This document shows positions 1 to 7,071 of a stretch of DNA of 42,252 bases, in pieces. The notes under the pieces are model-generated. The model was given only the letters and a program-made list of their open reading frames with translations. It did not search any database and had not been told where the DNA came from. The DNA is from Candidatus Saccharibacteria bacterium RIFCSPHIGHO2_12_FULL_47_17 (GTDB lineage Bacteria > Patescibacteriota > Saccharimonadia > Saccharimonadales > UBA10212). The DNA is taken from NCBI GenBank assembly GCA_001790575.1, contig MGCV01000022.1, forward strand, positions 1 to 42,252, in the 5' to 3' direction. A program made the translations under genes and the position numbers. Numbering within the stretch: the first letter of the stretch is position 1; each line of letters begins with the position of its first letter.

Positions 1-367
1 CCACAATACAAGGAGTGTCCCTGTAAATAGCAGAATCGTGGCATAGCAAGTTTTTTAGGAGTTCAATCATAGTTTCTGATTCCGGCCGTGGCTCCAACAC
101 ATCTTTATTAACCACGAACCGACGACCATAAAATTCACTAAAACCACGAATGTAGGCGATCGGTTCATGCTTAATTCGACGATGTATTTCTTTATTCAAG
201 CTTTTAAGTTCTTCAGGCCTCATTGCATTTTCTGGATGGGCCAGCAGCCAGGAGCGATCTTTAGCAAGCTCATCCTCGAGCAGTATGAGGACGTCCAGTC
301 GGGCTGAGCCGATGCCGGCGCTCTTTAACTTTTTTTCGGCTTGCGTCAGCCAGTCTCTAAGGTTCAT
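1..367 (-). CDS. prmC: Peptide chain release factor N5-glutamine methyltransferase, N-terminal part (cut by window edge)
   Basis: PrmC/HemK methylates the glutamine of the GGQ motif in release factors RF1 and RF2. The visible 122 residues start MNLRDWLTQAEKKLKSAGIG and carry the family's helical N-terminal domain. They include the hallmark stretch IAYIRGFSEFYGRRF followed by VLEPRPESE, close to the PrmC consensus EFYG..F.V...VLiPRPeTE. The SAM-binding domain and NPPY motif lie outside the window. It is the last visible gene of rpmE-prfA-kinase-prmC, so the enzyme is co-encoded with its substrate RF1. The start at 367 follows GGG directly and is embedded in a hairpin. An in-frame ATG at 439 would add 24 residues (MNPFRSKLS..., ending RTSNG), which resemble the leader peptides before the kinase-like gene and recO. 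The true start is therefore uncertain. Confidence 0.87.
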   Translation of the reverse strand, partial: MNLRDWLTQAEKKLKSAGIGSARLDVLILLEDELAKDRSWLLAHPENAMRPEELKSLNKEIHRRIKHEPIAYIRGFSEFYGRRFVVNKDVLEPRPESETMIELLKNLLCHDSAIYRDTPCIV

Positions 368-439
368 CCCGTTAGAAGTTCGATTCGTCTTTTGCGAATC
401 GGCAGTTTTCGTCGAAAGCTTACTTCTAAAGGGATTCAT
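366..439 (-). promoter_or_regulatory. Start-codon-linked structured element before prmC (module 1 type)
   Basis: Read on the minus strand, the arm ATCCCTTTAGAAGT (435-422) is complementary, apart from one mismatch, to ACTTCTAACGGGAT (379-366). The ATG of prmC follows the GGG of the second arm. Between the arms are two hairpins, TTTCG/CGAAA (417-407) and CGATTCG/CGAATCG (401-381), giving a three-way junction. The upstream kinase gene stops (TAG) inside the first arm. An ATG at 439 opens a frame that runs through the element into prmC. The architecture matches the first halves of the elements at 39152 and 40468, with different hairpin sequences. This is a structural prediction by eye. Confidence 0.6.
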
Positions 440-950
440 TTAGATGATCAAGTATCTGTCCGACAACTGTCTCGATTGACTTTGAGGAGTCAATTTCGAT
501 GGCACCGGCGGCCCGCAGCTCGGCATCGAAATCCGGTCGGCCGGATAGCACACGGTGTAAATCGACCGGGTGTTTACCGAAGTCCGATGTAGTGCGGCTT
601 TTCAGACGATGTGCCAGCAATTTATCATTGGCTGTCAGAAGAAAAATTTTGTCGAACTTCGGGTAATACTTCGATTGATTAGCGGTTATTGATGCCAGAA
701 ACAGCTGCTCACCAGTGTGTTTTTGAAACAGGTCCTGAAGTACATTCTCATCAAAAATCCGCTCATGCTTTGCATACCATTCCAGGCTTGGTGTTTTTGG
801 ATGTGGAACCCGTTGCCGGGTTTTCTTATTAACATAATAACTAAAACCAGAATCAGCGTCGTAGGCCGCGTAGCCGCGCTTATGCAGTTGATGGGCAACA
901 GTCGACTTGCCAGTACCGGCCACCCCAGTAATCAAATACCTAGCAGCCAT
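426..950 (-). CDS. Small P-loop nucleoside/shikimate-kinase-like protein
   Basis: This 174-residue protein has a Walker A motif near residues 9-16 (GVAGTGKST) in a compact NMP-kinase-like P-loop fold. A DADSG stretch follows at about 31-35, and a C-terminal region predicts an LID or base-binding segment (LAHRLKSRTTSDFGKHP). It resembles the AAA_18 / adenylate-kinase-like family often annotated as AAA family ATPase. The substrate cannot be told. Its start overlaps the prfA stop (TAATG at about 950), so it is translationally coupled to prfA. Its own stop lies inside the structured element that precedes prmC. The setting between RF1 and its methyltransferase suggests a house-keeping role, but no function is proven. 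Confidence 0.75.
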   Translation of the reverse strand: MAARYLITGVAGTGKSTVAHQLHKRGYAAYDADSGFSYYVNKKTRQRVPHPKTPSLEWYAKHERIFDENVLQDLFQKHTGEQLFLASITANQSKYYPKFDKIFLLTANDKLLAHRLKSRTTSDFGKHPVDLHRVLSGRPDFDAELRAAGAIEIDSSKSIETVVGQILDHLNESL

Positions 951-2008
951 TACTGCTCGCCTCGCTTGAGCTCCAGTTCTTTAGCTTGGAGTTTCTCGAT
1001 TAAATCATCAATGCCGCCACCTAGCGCGCCCTGGAGGTTGCTGCGCGAATAACCAATCCGATGATCAGTGATTCGGTCCTGTGGGAAGTTATAGGTGCGG
1101 ATCTTCTCGCTGCGGTCGCCGGAACCAATTAGACTGCGCCGGGCATCAGACAGTTGTTTATGCTCTTCATCAATTTTGGCCTGAAGCAGGCGGCTGCGTA
1201 GAACGCTCATTGCCTTAGCTTTATTTTTAATCTGGCTTTTTTCGTCCTGGCTAGTTACCACCAGATTTGTGGGCAGGTGAGTTATACGCACGGCCGAATC
1301 GGTAGTATTGACACTTTGGCCGCCCGGCCCACTGCTGCGAAAAACATCAACTCTGGTTTCTTCGGGTTTGATTTCGATATCGGCCTCCTCAGCTTCTGGC
1401 AAGACTGCCACGGTTACGGTACTGGTATGAATACGGCCACTGGATTCGGTCACCGGCACGCGTTGGACGCGGTGAACACCGGCTTCAAATTTCAGTTGCT
1501 GGTAGGCATTTTCGCCCCGAACCGCAAATATAATCTCCTTAAAGCCGCCGGCTTCTGACGGGCTTTCGCTGACCAGTTCGGTTTTTAGGCCCTTTCTTTC
1601 ACACCAGCGGACATACATGCGGTAAAGGTCACCGGCAAATAAGCTGGCTTCATCACCGCCGGCAGCGGCTCGAATTTCAACAATCGCGTCCCGTTCATCG
1701 TTTGGATCTTTAGGCAGTAGAGCTTCTGTCAATTTCTCTTCATTTTGCGCTAGCTTGGCTTCGAGTTCAGCCTGTTCCGTTTTAGCCAGTTCGGCTAGTT
1801 CAGTATCGCTAAGCACTACCATGTGCTTGGTCTGTTCTAGCTGAAGCTCAAGCTGTTTTTTTTCGTCAAACAATTTAACTATAGATTGCAGTTCGGCATA
1901 CCGGCGAGCCAAAGCAGGGTAGTCTTTTGATGAATAGACATCCCGGCTCTGCAATTTGCTTTGCAGGGACGACAGTTCTTCCCTCAGACTTTTCTCTTTA
2001 GAATCCAT
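950..2008 (-). CDS. prfA: Peptide chain release factor 1
   Basis: RF1 ends translation at UAA and UAG. The 352 residues are a normal length. The tripeptide anticodon that marks RF1 is P185-V-T187 (usually PAT or PVT). The catalytic GGQ, which triggers peptidyl-tRNA hydrolysis, is at 229-231 in SSGPGGQSVNTTDSAVR. The N-terminal 90 residues are coiled-coil domain 1. It lies 67 bases downstream of rpmE and overlaps the kinase gene. A -10-like TATACT (2025-2020) and GGAGATAAG just before the ATG suggest an extra promoter with a very short leader. RF2 is also present in this window at 24778. Confidence 0.97.
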   Translation of the reverse strand: MDSKEKSLREELSSLQSKLQSRDVYSSKDYPALARRYAELQSIVKLFDEKKQLELQLEQTKHMVVLSDTELAELAKTEQAELEAKLAQNEEKLTEALLPKDPNDERDAIVEIRAAAGGDEASLFAGDLYRMYVRWCERKGLKTELVSESPSEAGGFKEIIFAVRGENAYQQLKFEAGVHRVQRVPVTESSGRIHTSTVTVAVLPEAEEADIEIKPEETRVDVFRSSGPGGQSVNTTDSAVRITHLPTNLVVTSQDEKSQIKNKAKAMSVLRSRLLQAKIDEEHKQLSDARRSLIGSGDRSEKIRTYNFPQDRITDHRIGYSRSNLQGALGGGIDDLIEKLQAKELELKRGEQ

Positions 2009-2032
2009 AGCTTATCTCCAGTATATAAAGAA

Positions 2033-2061
2033 CCGCCTGAAACTCGTATAGCATCAGACGG
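2033..2061 (-). terminator. Hairpin between rpmE and prfA, possible weak terminator or attenuator
   Basis: On the minus strand CCGTCTGA (2061-2054) pairs with TCAGGCGG (2040-2033), eight pairs including one G-U, with a 13-base loop and then TTCTTTATATAC. The U-run is interrupted, so partial read-through into prfA is likely. Confidence 0.45.
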
Positions 2062-2075
2062 CCTAAATAACTTAG

Positions 2076-2432
2076 TTATTCTGCGGCAGCGGGCTTAGCG
2101 GTTTTGGCGCCAAGCTTTTTAGCTTCAGATTTTGCTTTCTTAGTTTTGGGCTTGACGACTTTGGCAACACGCTCGGCTCGGGCTTTGGCGGCGGCCTCGC
2201 GGCGGGCTTTAAATTTATCAACGCGGCCTTCAATATCAACCAATTTTTCCTGGCCGGTAAAGAAGGGATGCGAGCTGGAAGAAATATGGACTTTTACCAG
2301 TGGGTATTCTACACCATCGAGCGTTATGATCTCTTCTGTCTGGGCAGTTGAACGAGTTAAAATGGTCGTGTTGTCATTGCTGTCGGCAAAGACAACCGGC
2401 CGGTAGTTACTAGGATGTAAATCCTTCTTCAT
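2076..2432 (-). CDS. rpmE: Ribosomal protein bL31 with basic Ala/Lys-rich tail
   Basis: Component of the large ribosomal subunit. The core (residues 1-75) has the bL31 signature: an [10 protein letters not shown] start, then [15 protein letters not shown] and GRVDKF. The zinc-binding cysteines of the C+ form are missing, so this is the zinc-independent form. Residues 76-118 form an extended K/A-rich tail ([20 protein letters not shown]), longer than in most bacteria and probably contacting rRNA. A -10 box TATACT (2447-2442) lies nine bases before the ATG with no Shine-Dalgarno sequence, suggesting a leaderless or nearly leaderless transcript. It is the first gene of the rpmE-prfA-kinase-prmC group. 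Confidence 0.93.
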   Translation of the reverse strand: MKKDLHPSNYRPVVFADSNDNTTILTRSTAQTEEIITLDGVEYPLVKVHISSSSHPFFTGQEKLVDIEGRVDKFKARREAAAKARAERVAKVVKPKTKKAKSEAKKLGAKTAKPAAAE

Positions 2433-2475
2433 AAGAGAGTAAGTATAACTTTTTTACCCTTCTCAAGTCAATAAA

Positions 2476-2817
2476 CTATGCAGCTAAACGTTTTTTAGGC
2501 CAATCCGGCTCAAAGACACACGCTTCACCCTTTTGTTGATAGATATCACGCCGTATGTTTGAAATTACACGCCAGGCTTTAACTCGCCGATAAATTACCC
2601 TAGTGAGGGGCAGCTTAGGGGAGCCATAGGCAACAATATCTGTATCATTTAGCCCATCTTCCTTAAGCGTCCAATGAGAGGCATCGAATGGATCAACCAT
2701 CGGTTCACGGTAGTAATGAGTTTCAATACCATTGGTAACATGATTAAGACGGCTGCCTTGCTTATATAGTCCAACAGCTCTTTCATCTGACTTATACCCG
2801 GGCCAGTTTTCAGCCAT
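2476..2817 (-). CDS. Hypothetical protein, 113 aa
   Basis: Not recognised. The protein is soluble, with no membrane segment. It is rich in Trp, Tyr and Arg, and its C-terminal half is basic (RVIYRRVKAWRVISNIRRD). A -10-like TAAAAT (2829-2824) ends six bases before the ATG and there is no ribosome-binding site, matching the leaderless pattern of other genes here. It is transcribed divergently from rpsB. Coding is supported by the promoter position and by good fit between the rpsB promoter region and rpmE. The function is unknown. Confidence 0.6.
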   Translation of the reverse strand: MAENWPGYKSDERAVGLYKQGSRLNHVTNGIETHYYREPMVDPFDASHWTLKEDGLNDTDIVAYGSPKLPLTRVIYRRVKAWRVISNIRRDIYQQKGEACVFEPDWPKKRLAA

Positions 2818-2833
2818 AGCTATATTTTAACCC

Positions 2834-2862
2834 TTGAATAATTATCAGAACAGCTTTACAAT
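2834..2862 (+). promoter_or_regulatory. Promoter of rpsB-tsf-frr
   Basis: TTGAAT (2834-2839), 17-base spacer, TACAAT (2857-2862): a good sigma-70 type promoter. The predicted start is near 2869, giving a leader of about 88 bases before rpsB. Confidence 0.7.
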
Positions 2863-2868
2863 GCCAAG

Positions 2869-2956
2869 ACTAAATTAAACAGTGCGGTGATTAGTCCTCT
2901 CTAGGAACACCATGTAGGTTTCACGGAGTCTGCCGCACGAAGAGGAAGGATTTAAA
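2869..2956 (+). ncRNA. Structured 5' leader of rpsB (candidate S2 autoregulatory leader)
   Basis: GTGCGG (2882-2887) pairs with CCGCAC (2933-2938), enclosing a smaller hairpin GAACACC-ATGTA-GGTTTC. A strong purine-rich ribosome-binding site (AGAGGAAGGA, 2941-2950) follows directly. Leaders of rpsB are bound by S2 in other bacteria. That this one does the same is inferred from position and structure only. Confidence 0.5.
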
Positions 2957-3766
2957 TTGTCCGTTAAAAGCATAGATATTAAAGAGCTTTTGCAAGCCGG
3001 TGCACACTTTGGGCATAGCTCTAGCCGTTGGCATCCCAAAATGGCGCCTTACATTCATAGCGTGCGAGATGGTAACCACATTATTGACCTAACTAAGACT
3101 GTTGTGGCGCTGGAGCAGGCTTTGGCTTTTTTAGAAAAAACTGCTGGCGAAGGCAAGCAAATACTGTTAGTTTCAACTAAACGCCAAGCCCGTGATAAGG
3201 TCAGAGAAATTGCCGAGGCGCTCGGCATGCCTTACGTTACCGAGCGCTGGCTAGGCGGTATGCTAACCAATCAAGCCACCATTGGCGCCCGTATTAAATA
3301 TTTGGTTGATCTTGAGAACAAGATGGCTGGTGGCGAGCTCGAGGCTCGTTATTCCAAACTGGAAGTCCAGCGCTTTGCCGAAGAAATTGAAGCCATGAAC
3401 AAACTTTACGGCGGCATCAAGAATTTACAGGCTAGACCAGGAGCCGTTTTTGTGGTTGACATGCTCAGTGATAATATTGCCGTGCGCGAAGCCCGCAAGC
3501 TAGAAATCCCGGTGGTTGGTTTGGCAGATACTAATGTCGACCCCAGCCTGGCCGACTATCCGGTTCCTTGCAACGATGATGCCACCAAAACGATTAATCT
3601 TATTCTTGATTACGTTAAATCAGCAATTGAGGTGGGCAAGAGCGAAACCAAGGCGCCAGCCACCCCCGAAGATAAACCAGCCGAAGTTGCTCAAAAGCCG
3701 CTCGCCAAGCCAAAAACTGTAACCGCTGACCGACAACCTATAACCTTGGCAAAGGAGACAAAATAA
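2957..3766 (+). CDS. rpsB: Ribosomal protein uS2
   Basis: Small-subunit protein uS2, 269 residues. Family landmarks are AGAHFGHSSSRWHPKMAPYI near the start, STKRQARDKV, TERWLGGMLTN and the conserved block ending GLADTNVDPSLADYPVPCNDDA. The last 40 residues (KSETKAPATPEDKPAEVAQK...) are a low-complexity charged tail. The start codon is TTG at 2957, chosen because AGGAAGGA lies seven bases upstream and the frame begins exactly at the conserved N terminus. The stop overlaps the ATG of tsf by one base (TAATG), so the two are translationally coupled. Confidence 0.97.
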   Translation: MSVKSIDIKELLQAGAHFGHSSSRWHPKMAPYIHSVRDGNHIIDLTKTVVALEQALAFLEKTAGEGKQILLVSTKRQARDKVREIAEALGMPYVTERWLGGMLTNQATIGARIKYLVDLENKMAGGELEARYSKLEVQRFAEEIEAMNKLYGGIKNLQARPGAVFVVDMLSDNIAVREARKLEIPVVGLADTNVDPSLADYPVPCNDDATKTINLILDYVKSAIEVGKSETKAPATPEDKPAEVAQKPLAKPKTVTADRQPITLAKETK

Positions 3767-4236
3767 TGGCCAAGATTTCAATCGATGACATTAAGAAATT
3801 AAGAGAATTGACTGGCGTTGGAATCAGCGATGCCAAGCAGGCCTTAGTTGAATCTGACGGCGATTTCGATAAAGCGTTAGCTGCTATGCGCGATAAAAGC
3901 CTGGCTAAAGCCGCCAAAAGGACTGAACGCGAAACCTGGGCTGGTCTAATTGCTACTTATTCCCACGATGGCCGGATCGGCGTGGTGGTGGAGGTCAATT
4001 GCGAAACTGATTTTGTGGCTAAGACCGATGAGTTCAAAGAACTGGTCAAGGACCTTACTTTGCAAATTGCGGCTTCCGAAGCCGAAGATGTCAAAGCGCT
4101 TACGGATGAACCATTCGTCAGACAGCCGGATGTATCGGTCGGCGATTACGTTAAAGAGCATATTGCCAAGCTCGGCGAAAATATTGTTATTCGCCGCTTT
4201 GCCCGCATGGTCTTGGGTGAAGTCAACGGGGAGTAA
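3766..4236 (+). CDS. tsf: Translation elongation factor Ts, short form
   Basis: EF-Ts recycles EF-Tu by exchanging GDP for GTP. The N-terminal UBA-like domain is residues 1-50 (IKKLRELTGVGISDAKQAL). It is followed by the catalytic core containing VEVNCETDFVAKTDEF, which includes the conserved TDF contacting EF-Tu. At 156 residues it is far shorter than the roughly 280 of E. coli and also shorter than the compact Thermus form. It lacks the second core subdomain and coiled-coil insertion. The frame is intact, so this looks like true reduction and not truncation. It is coupled to rpsB and followed by the leader ORF and hairpin of frr. Confidence 0.95.
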   Translation: MAKISIDDIKKLRELTGVGISDAKQALVESDGDFDKALAAMRDKSLAKAAKRTERETWAGLIATYSHDGRIGVVVEVNCETDFVAKTDEFKELVKDLTLQIAASEAEDVKALTDEPFVRQPDVSVGDYVKEHIAKLGENIVIRRFARMVLGEVNGE

Positions 4237-4245
4237 AATAAGGCT

Positions 4246-4353
4246 ATGAATCCCGTTAGACCTCAGCCTGCAATTTCCAAGCTAATTTTACGTCGGAGCT
4301 GTCTTAGGTTTCTAACGATAAACGATTATCATAAGCCAAGGGTGAGGTTCTAA
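4246..4353 (+). CDS. Leader peptide upstream of frr (35 aa)
   Basis: An ATG at 4246, ten bases after the tsf stop, opens a 35-codon frame. It begins MNPVRPQPAISKLILRR and ends NDYHKPRVRF. Its TAA (4351-4353) is four bases before the frr ATG. From Pro3 to the stop it aligns without gaps (33 residues) to the C-terminal half of the leader peptide at 39152. Shared residues include PVR, L.R..C.RF, N and HKPR.RF. Several DNA differences between the two are third-position changes (TTA/TTG, CGT/CGG, AGG/AGA), which hints at translation. The peptide is basic and has no recognised domain. It could be a repeat that happens to be open. Confidence 0.5.
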   Translation: MNPVRPQPAISKLILRRSCLRFLTINDYHKPRVRF

Positions 4354-4360
4354 CGGGATG
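4251..4360 (+). promoter_or_regulatory. frr leader: Start-codon-linked structured element before frr (module 2 type)
   Basis: The arm TCCCGTTAGACCTCA (4251-4265) pairs with TGAGGTTCTAACGGGA (4343-4358), with one bulged T. The pairing runs into the A of the frr start codon. A hairpin GATAA-ACGA-TTATC lies within. The last 30 bases before the ATG, including CATAAGCCAAGG, are almost identical to those at 39307-39336. The frr start codon and TAA of the leader ORF lie within or next to the 3' arm, so folding would hide the start and translation of the leader would open it. Confidence 0.65.
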
Positions 4361-4921
4361 AACCCAAGTCAATTAATTACCGAGACTAAAACCAAACTAG
4401 AGCGGGCCAAGGCCCATTTTCAGGACGAGCTTACCAAACTGCGAACCGGTCGGGCGCATCCGAGCATGCTTGACGGCGTGATGGTCGAAGCTTACGGCCA
4501 GCCGATGCCGCTAAAGGCCGTTGGATCAGTACTGGCTCCTGAGCCTCAGCTGCTGCAAATTACGCCGTTTGACATTGATAACTTGCAAGCTATAGCCAAC
4601 GCAATTCGTGATGATAGATCACTCGGATTGACACCAACGGACGATGGACGAGTTGTAAGGATAAGCTTGCCGCCCATGACCAGTGAAAATCGAGAGGCCA
4701 TGGTCAAGGTTCTGCACCAAAAGGTTGAAGATTGCCTAGTGACGGCTCGGCAAGTCCGTCACGAGGCTTTTCGCAAAGGCGAACAGGCCGAAAAAGACAA
4801 GCAAATTGGCAAAGACGAACGGCTGCATTTTGAAAAGCAAATTGATGAACTAATGGCTAAGCACAAAGCCGAAATCGAAACACTAGCCCAATCCAAAGAG
4901 CAAGAAATTCGCACTATTTAG
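4358..4921 (+). CDS. frr: Ribosome recycling factor
   Basis: RRF splits the post-termination ribosome together with EF-G. At 187 residues it is full length. It shows the conserved LRTGRAHPSMLDGVMVEAYG block in domain I, the domain II core LLQITPFDID, and the C-terminal helix with VRHEAFRKGEQAEKDKQIGKDE, close to the family's VRN.RRDA....K. The ATG is fixed by strong match from the first residues and by the preceding element ending CTAACGGG-ATG. A plain Shine-Dalgarno is missing at the usual distance. GAGG lies about ten bases upstream inside the hairpin arm. Likely expressed from the rpsB promoter. Confidence 0.96.
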   Translation: MNPSQLITETKTKLERAKAHFQDELTKLRTGRAHPSMLDGVMVEAYGQPMPLKAVGSVLAPEPQLLQITPFDIDNLQAIANAIRDDRSLGLTPTDDGRVVRISLPPMTSENREAMVKVLHQKVEDCLVTARQVRHEAFRKGEQAEKDKQIGKDERLHFEKQIDELMAKHKAEIETLAQSKEQEIRTI

Positions 4922-4985
4922 GCTTAGACGCCGGAAACTATTCCCCACGTAATTATATCTACATATCTCATATATCTCACACTAC

Positions 4986-5019
4986 CATTGAAGCATTTAA
5001 ATATTTAAATGCTTCAATG
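4986..5019. repeat. Perfect 34-bp palindrome between frr and rseP
   Basis: Two 17-base arms, CATTGAAGCATTTAAAT and its exact complement, meet with no spacer. It is preceded by a degenerate ATATCTCA-type repeat (about 4956-4982) and followed by an A-rich stretch with no T-run on the plus strand. It may act as a transcript-end hairpin or a dimeric protein-binding site. No function can be assigned. Confidence 0.6.
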
Positions 5020-5096
5020 AGGAAATATAAAAAAGGATCAAGCAGTTAGTTTCGGGCGGCCGGTTTTTGATGAAGTTGTAAGTTATACTTAATCTA

Positions 5097-6281
5097 ATGC
5101 AAGTTCTGCTAGCTATTTTGGGCTTCCTGTTGTTCGTCGGTCTGATTTTGGTTCACGAATGGGGGCACTATTTAGCTGCCCGCCGCAGCGGCGTTGAAGT
5201 TGAGGAATTCGGACTGGGTTTGCCGCCACGGGCCTGGGGTAAAAAAACTAAATCTGGCATGTTGCTTAGCCTTAATTGGCTGCCACTTGGTGGCTTTGTC
5301 AAGTTAAAAGGCGAGCACGACAGTGACCGCGAAAAAGGCAGTTTTGGAGCCACTAGCTTTGGAGGTAAAACCAAAATTTTGCTAGCTGGAGTAAGTATGA
5401 ACCTGATAACCGGCCTGGTACTTCTAACGCTTCTAGCGGCGGTCGGTATACCGAAGCTAATCAATCAAGAGACAGCCGGCCAATCTCAATTTACGCTCAA
5501 GAGTGATGAGCGGCTGATAAGTTCCCAAACCATGGTCTACTACATTGTGCCGGACTCGCCGGCCCAAGCGGCAGGTATTGCTGAGCGAGATATTATCGAG
5601 GTTATTGCTAGTTCCAGTGAAAGCCGCAAAATCACTAACGGTCAAGATCTTAAATCAGCTACCACCCACTTTGCCGGTCAAACGGTCAATATTACCCTCA
5701 AACATGGCGGCCAGCAGAAGGTAGTGCAGGCCAAGTTACTCAGTGCCGCCGAGGTCGAAGCCAGCCAAAAGACGGCTCACCCCAAACCCAACCTCGGCGT
5801 AGCACCAACCAGCCTTGAAGTTGTCCGCTATAGTTGGAGCGCGCCGGTGGTAGCCGTTGGCTTCACCAAACAATTGATTGAACTAACTGCCAAAGGATTG
5901 TGGCACGCCCTGGAAGGTTTGGGTTCGGCCATTGCTGGTCTGGCCACCGGCAATCAGGCGGCTCGCCAGGCCGGCCAGACCCAGGCCAGCTCACAAGTCG
6001 CCGGCCCGGTGGCTATCATGGTTGCGATCTGGAATAGTGGTTCGCTAGGGCTTAATTTTCTGCTAATGTTTGTCTCGATAATATCGCTATCTTTAGCCTT
6101 TATTAACTTGCTGCCTATCCCGGCTCTTGATGGCGGCCGGCTATTTGTTATCGGTCTGGCGCGAGTCCTGCGGGTTCGACTGTCGGCTGGCGTCGAGGAG
6201 CTTATCAATGGATTAGGAATCACGTTGATTCTCCTGCTAGCCGTATTAATAACAGTTGTCGATGTCAGAAGATTCTTCTAA
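5097..6281 (+). CDS. rseP: Site-2-type intramembrane zinc protease RseP/RasP
   Basis: Membrane metalloprotease of family M50 that cuts transmembrane anchors such as anti-sigma factors and leftover signal peptides. Zinc ligands are in H20-EWG-H24 in the first membrane segment (LLFVGLILVHEWGHYLAARR). The third-ligand motif LPIPALDGGRL is near residue 345. A PDZ domain spans about 140-215 (VPDSPAQAAGIAERDIIEVI). At least four membrane segments are visible. TATACT (5084-5089) ends seven bases before the ATG with no ribosome-binding site, suggesting a leaderless mRNA. The stop overlaps the next gene, a second membrane protease. Confidence 0.94.
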   Translation: MQVLLAILGFLLFVGLILVHEWGHYLAARRSGVEVEEFGLGLPPRAWGKKTKSGMLLSLNWLPLGGFVKLKGEHDSDREKGSFGATSFGGKTKILLAGVSMNLITGLVLLTLLAAVGIPKLINQETAGQSQFTLKSDERLISSQTMVYYIVPDSPAQAAGIAERDIIEVIASSSESRKITNGQDLKSATTHFAGQTVNITLKHGGQQKVVQAKLLSAAEVEASQKTAHPKPNLGVAPTSLEVVRYSWSAPVVAVGFTKQLIELTAKGLWHALEGLGSAIAGLATGNQAARQAGQTQASSQVAGPVAIMVAIWNSGSLGLNFLLMFVSIISLSLAFINLLPIPALDGGRLFVIGLARVLRVRLSAGVEELINGLGITLILLLAVLITVVDVRRFF

Positions 6282-7023
6282 AGAAATCCCACCTAAGAAA
6301 AATTTCGGTGGGCCACTGAGGGCAATTGCCAATGCTTTGGCGATTTTTTTATTTAGTCAACTAATTGCCGCTCTGTTAATCGAGCTTTTTGCCGCTTTAT
6401 ATCTCAATCGCAGTCCGACTGTCTCAATCTTAAGCTATTCAGCTATCGCCCAATTCTTTTATATTCTGATTGCCGAAGTTCTGGCAGTGGCGGCCGTGCT
6501 TTGGATACTTAAAAGACGCAAATTAAGTCTGGTTGATATTGGTTGGGGCAGGCGGCTAGCTGGCCGGGATTTCACATTAGCTATCGGTGGCTTTATCACT
6601 TTCTTTGTGCTTTTGATTGTGGTTAACGCCTCATTGGCAGCACTTATTCCAAGTTATAACTTAGATCAAACACAGGATGTTGGCTTTAAAACGGTCAGCG
6701 TTTCGACTGACAAGATTTTGGCTTTTGTAGCGCTAGTGGTTTTGCCACCGCTAGGCGAGGAATTTCTGATGCGCGGCTACCTTTATTCGATTTTGCGCAG
6801 TCGCTGGAGCTTTGTTTTAGCCGGACTTGTCACCAGCGCCTTATTTGGTGCCGCCCATCTCTTAACGGGTTCGGATGGCATTTTATGGGCCGCCGCTGTT
6901 GACACCTTTATCTTGTCCTTGGTTTTGGTTTACCTGCGCGAAAAATCCGGCGCCCTATATGCACCTATCATGGTCCATGGACTTAACAATATTTTAGCCT
7001 TCAGCGTCTATTTCAGCACCTAG
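6262..7023 (+). CDS. CPBP-family intramembrane glutamic protease (Abi/CAAX type)
   Basis: Polytopic membrane protein of about 253 residues with the CPBP motifs: EEFLMRG (motif 1, EExxxR) in PPLGEEFLMRGYLYSIL, the second motif around LFGAAHLL, and the C-terminal H in MVHGLNNILAF. Seven or eight membrane segments are predicted. The family includes Rce1-type prenyl-protein proteases and bacteriocin-immunity proteins. The substrate here is unknown. The ATG at 6262 was chosen over the TTG at 6256. Both lie inside the end of rseP, so translation is coupled. Confidence 0.85.
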   Translation: MSEDSSKEIPPKKNFGGPLRAIANALAIFLFSQLIAALLIELFAALYLNRSPTVSILSYSAIAQFFYILIAEVLAVAAVLWILKRRKLSLVDIGWGRRLAGRDFTLAIGGFITFFVLLIVVNASLAALIPSYNLDQTQDVGFKTVSVSTDKILAFVALVVLPPLGEEFLMRGYLYSILRSRWSFVLAGLVTSALFGAAHLLTGSDGILWAAAVDTFILSLVLVYLREKSGALYAPIMVHGLNNILAFSVYFST

Positions 7024-7071
7024 GAGGCTTGCTCTGGCGTTGGCCTAAAAAGCCATATACAATTTAAACCC

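Noticed and set aside
4251-4360. Simple intrinsic terminator before frr
   Set aside because: The 3' arm runs into the start codon of frr and has no T-run. A terminator would not be expected to end exactly on ATG in five places.
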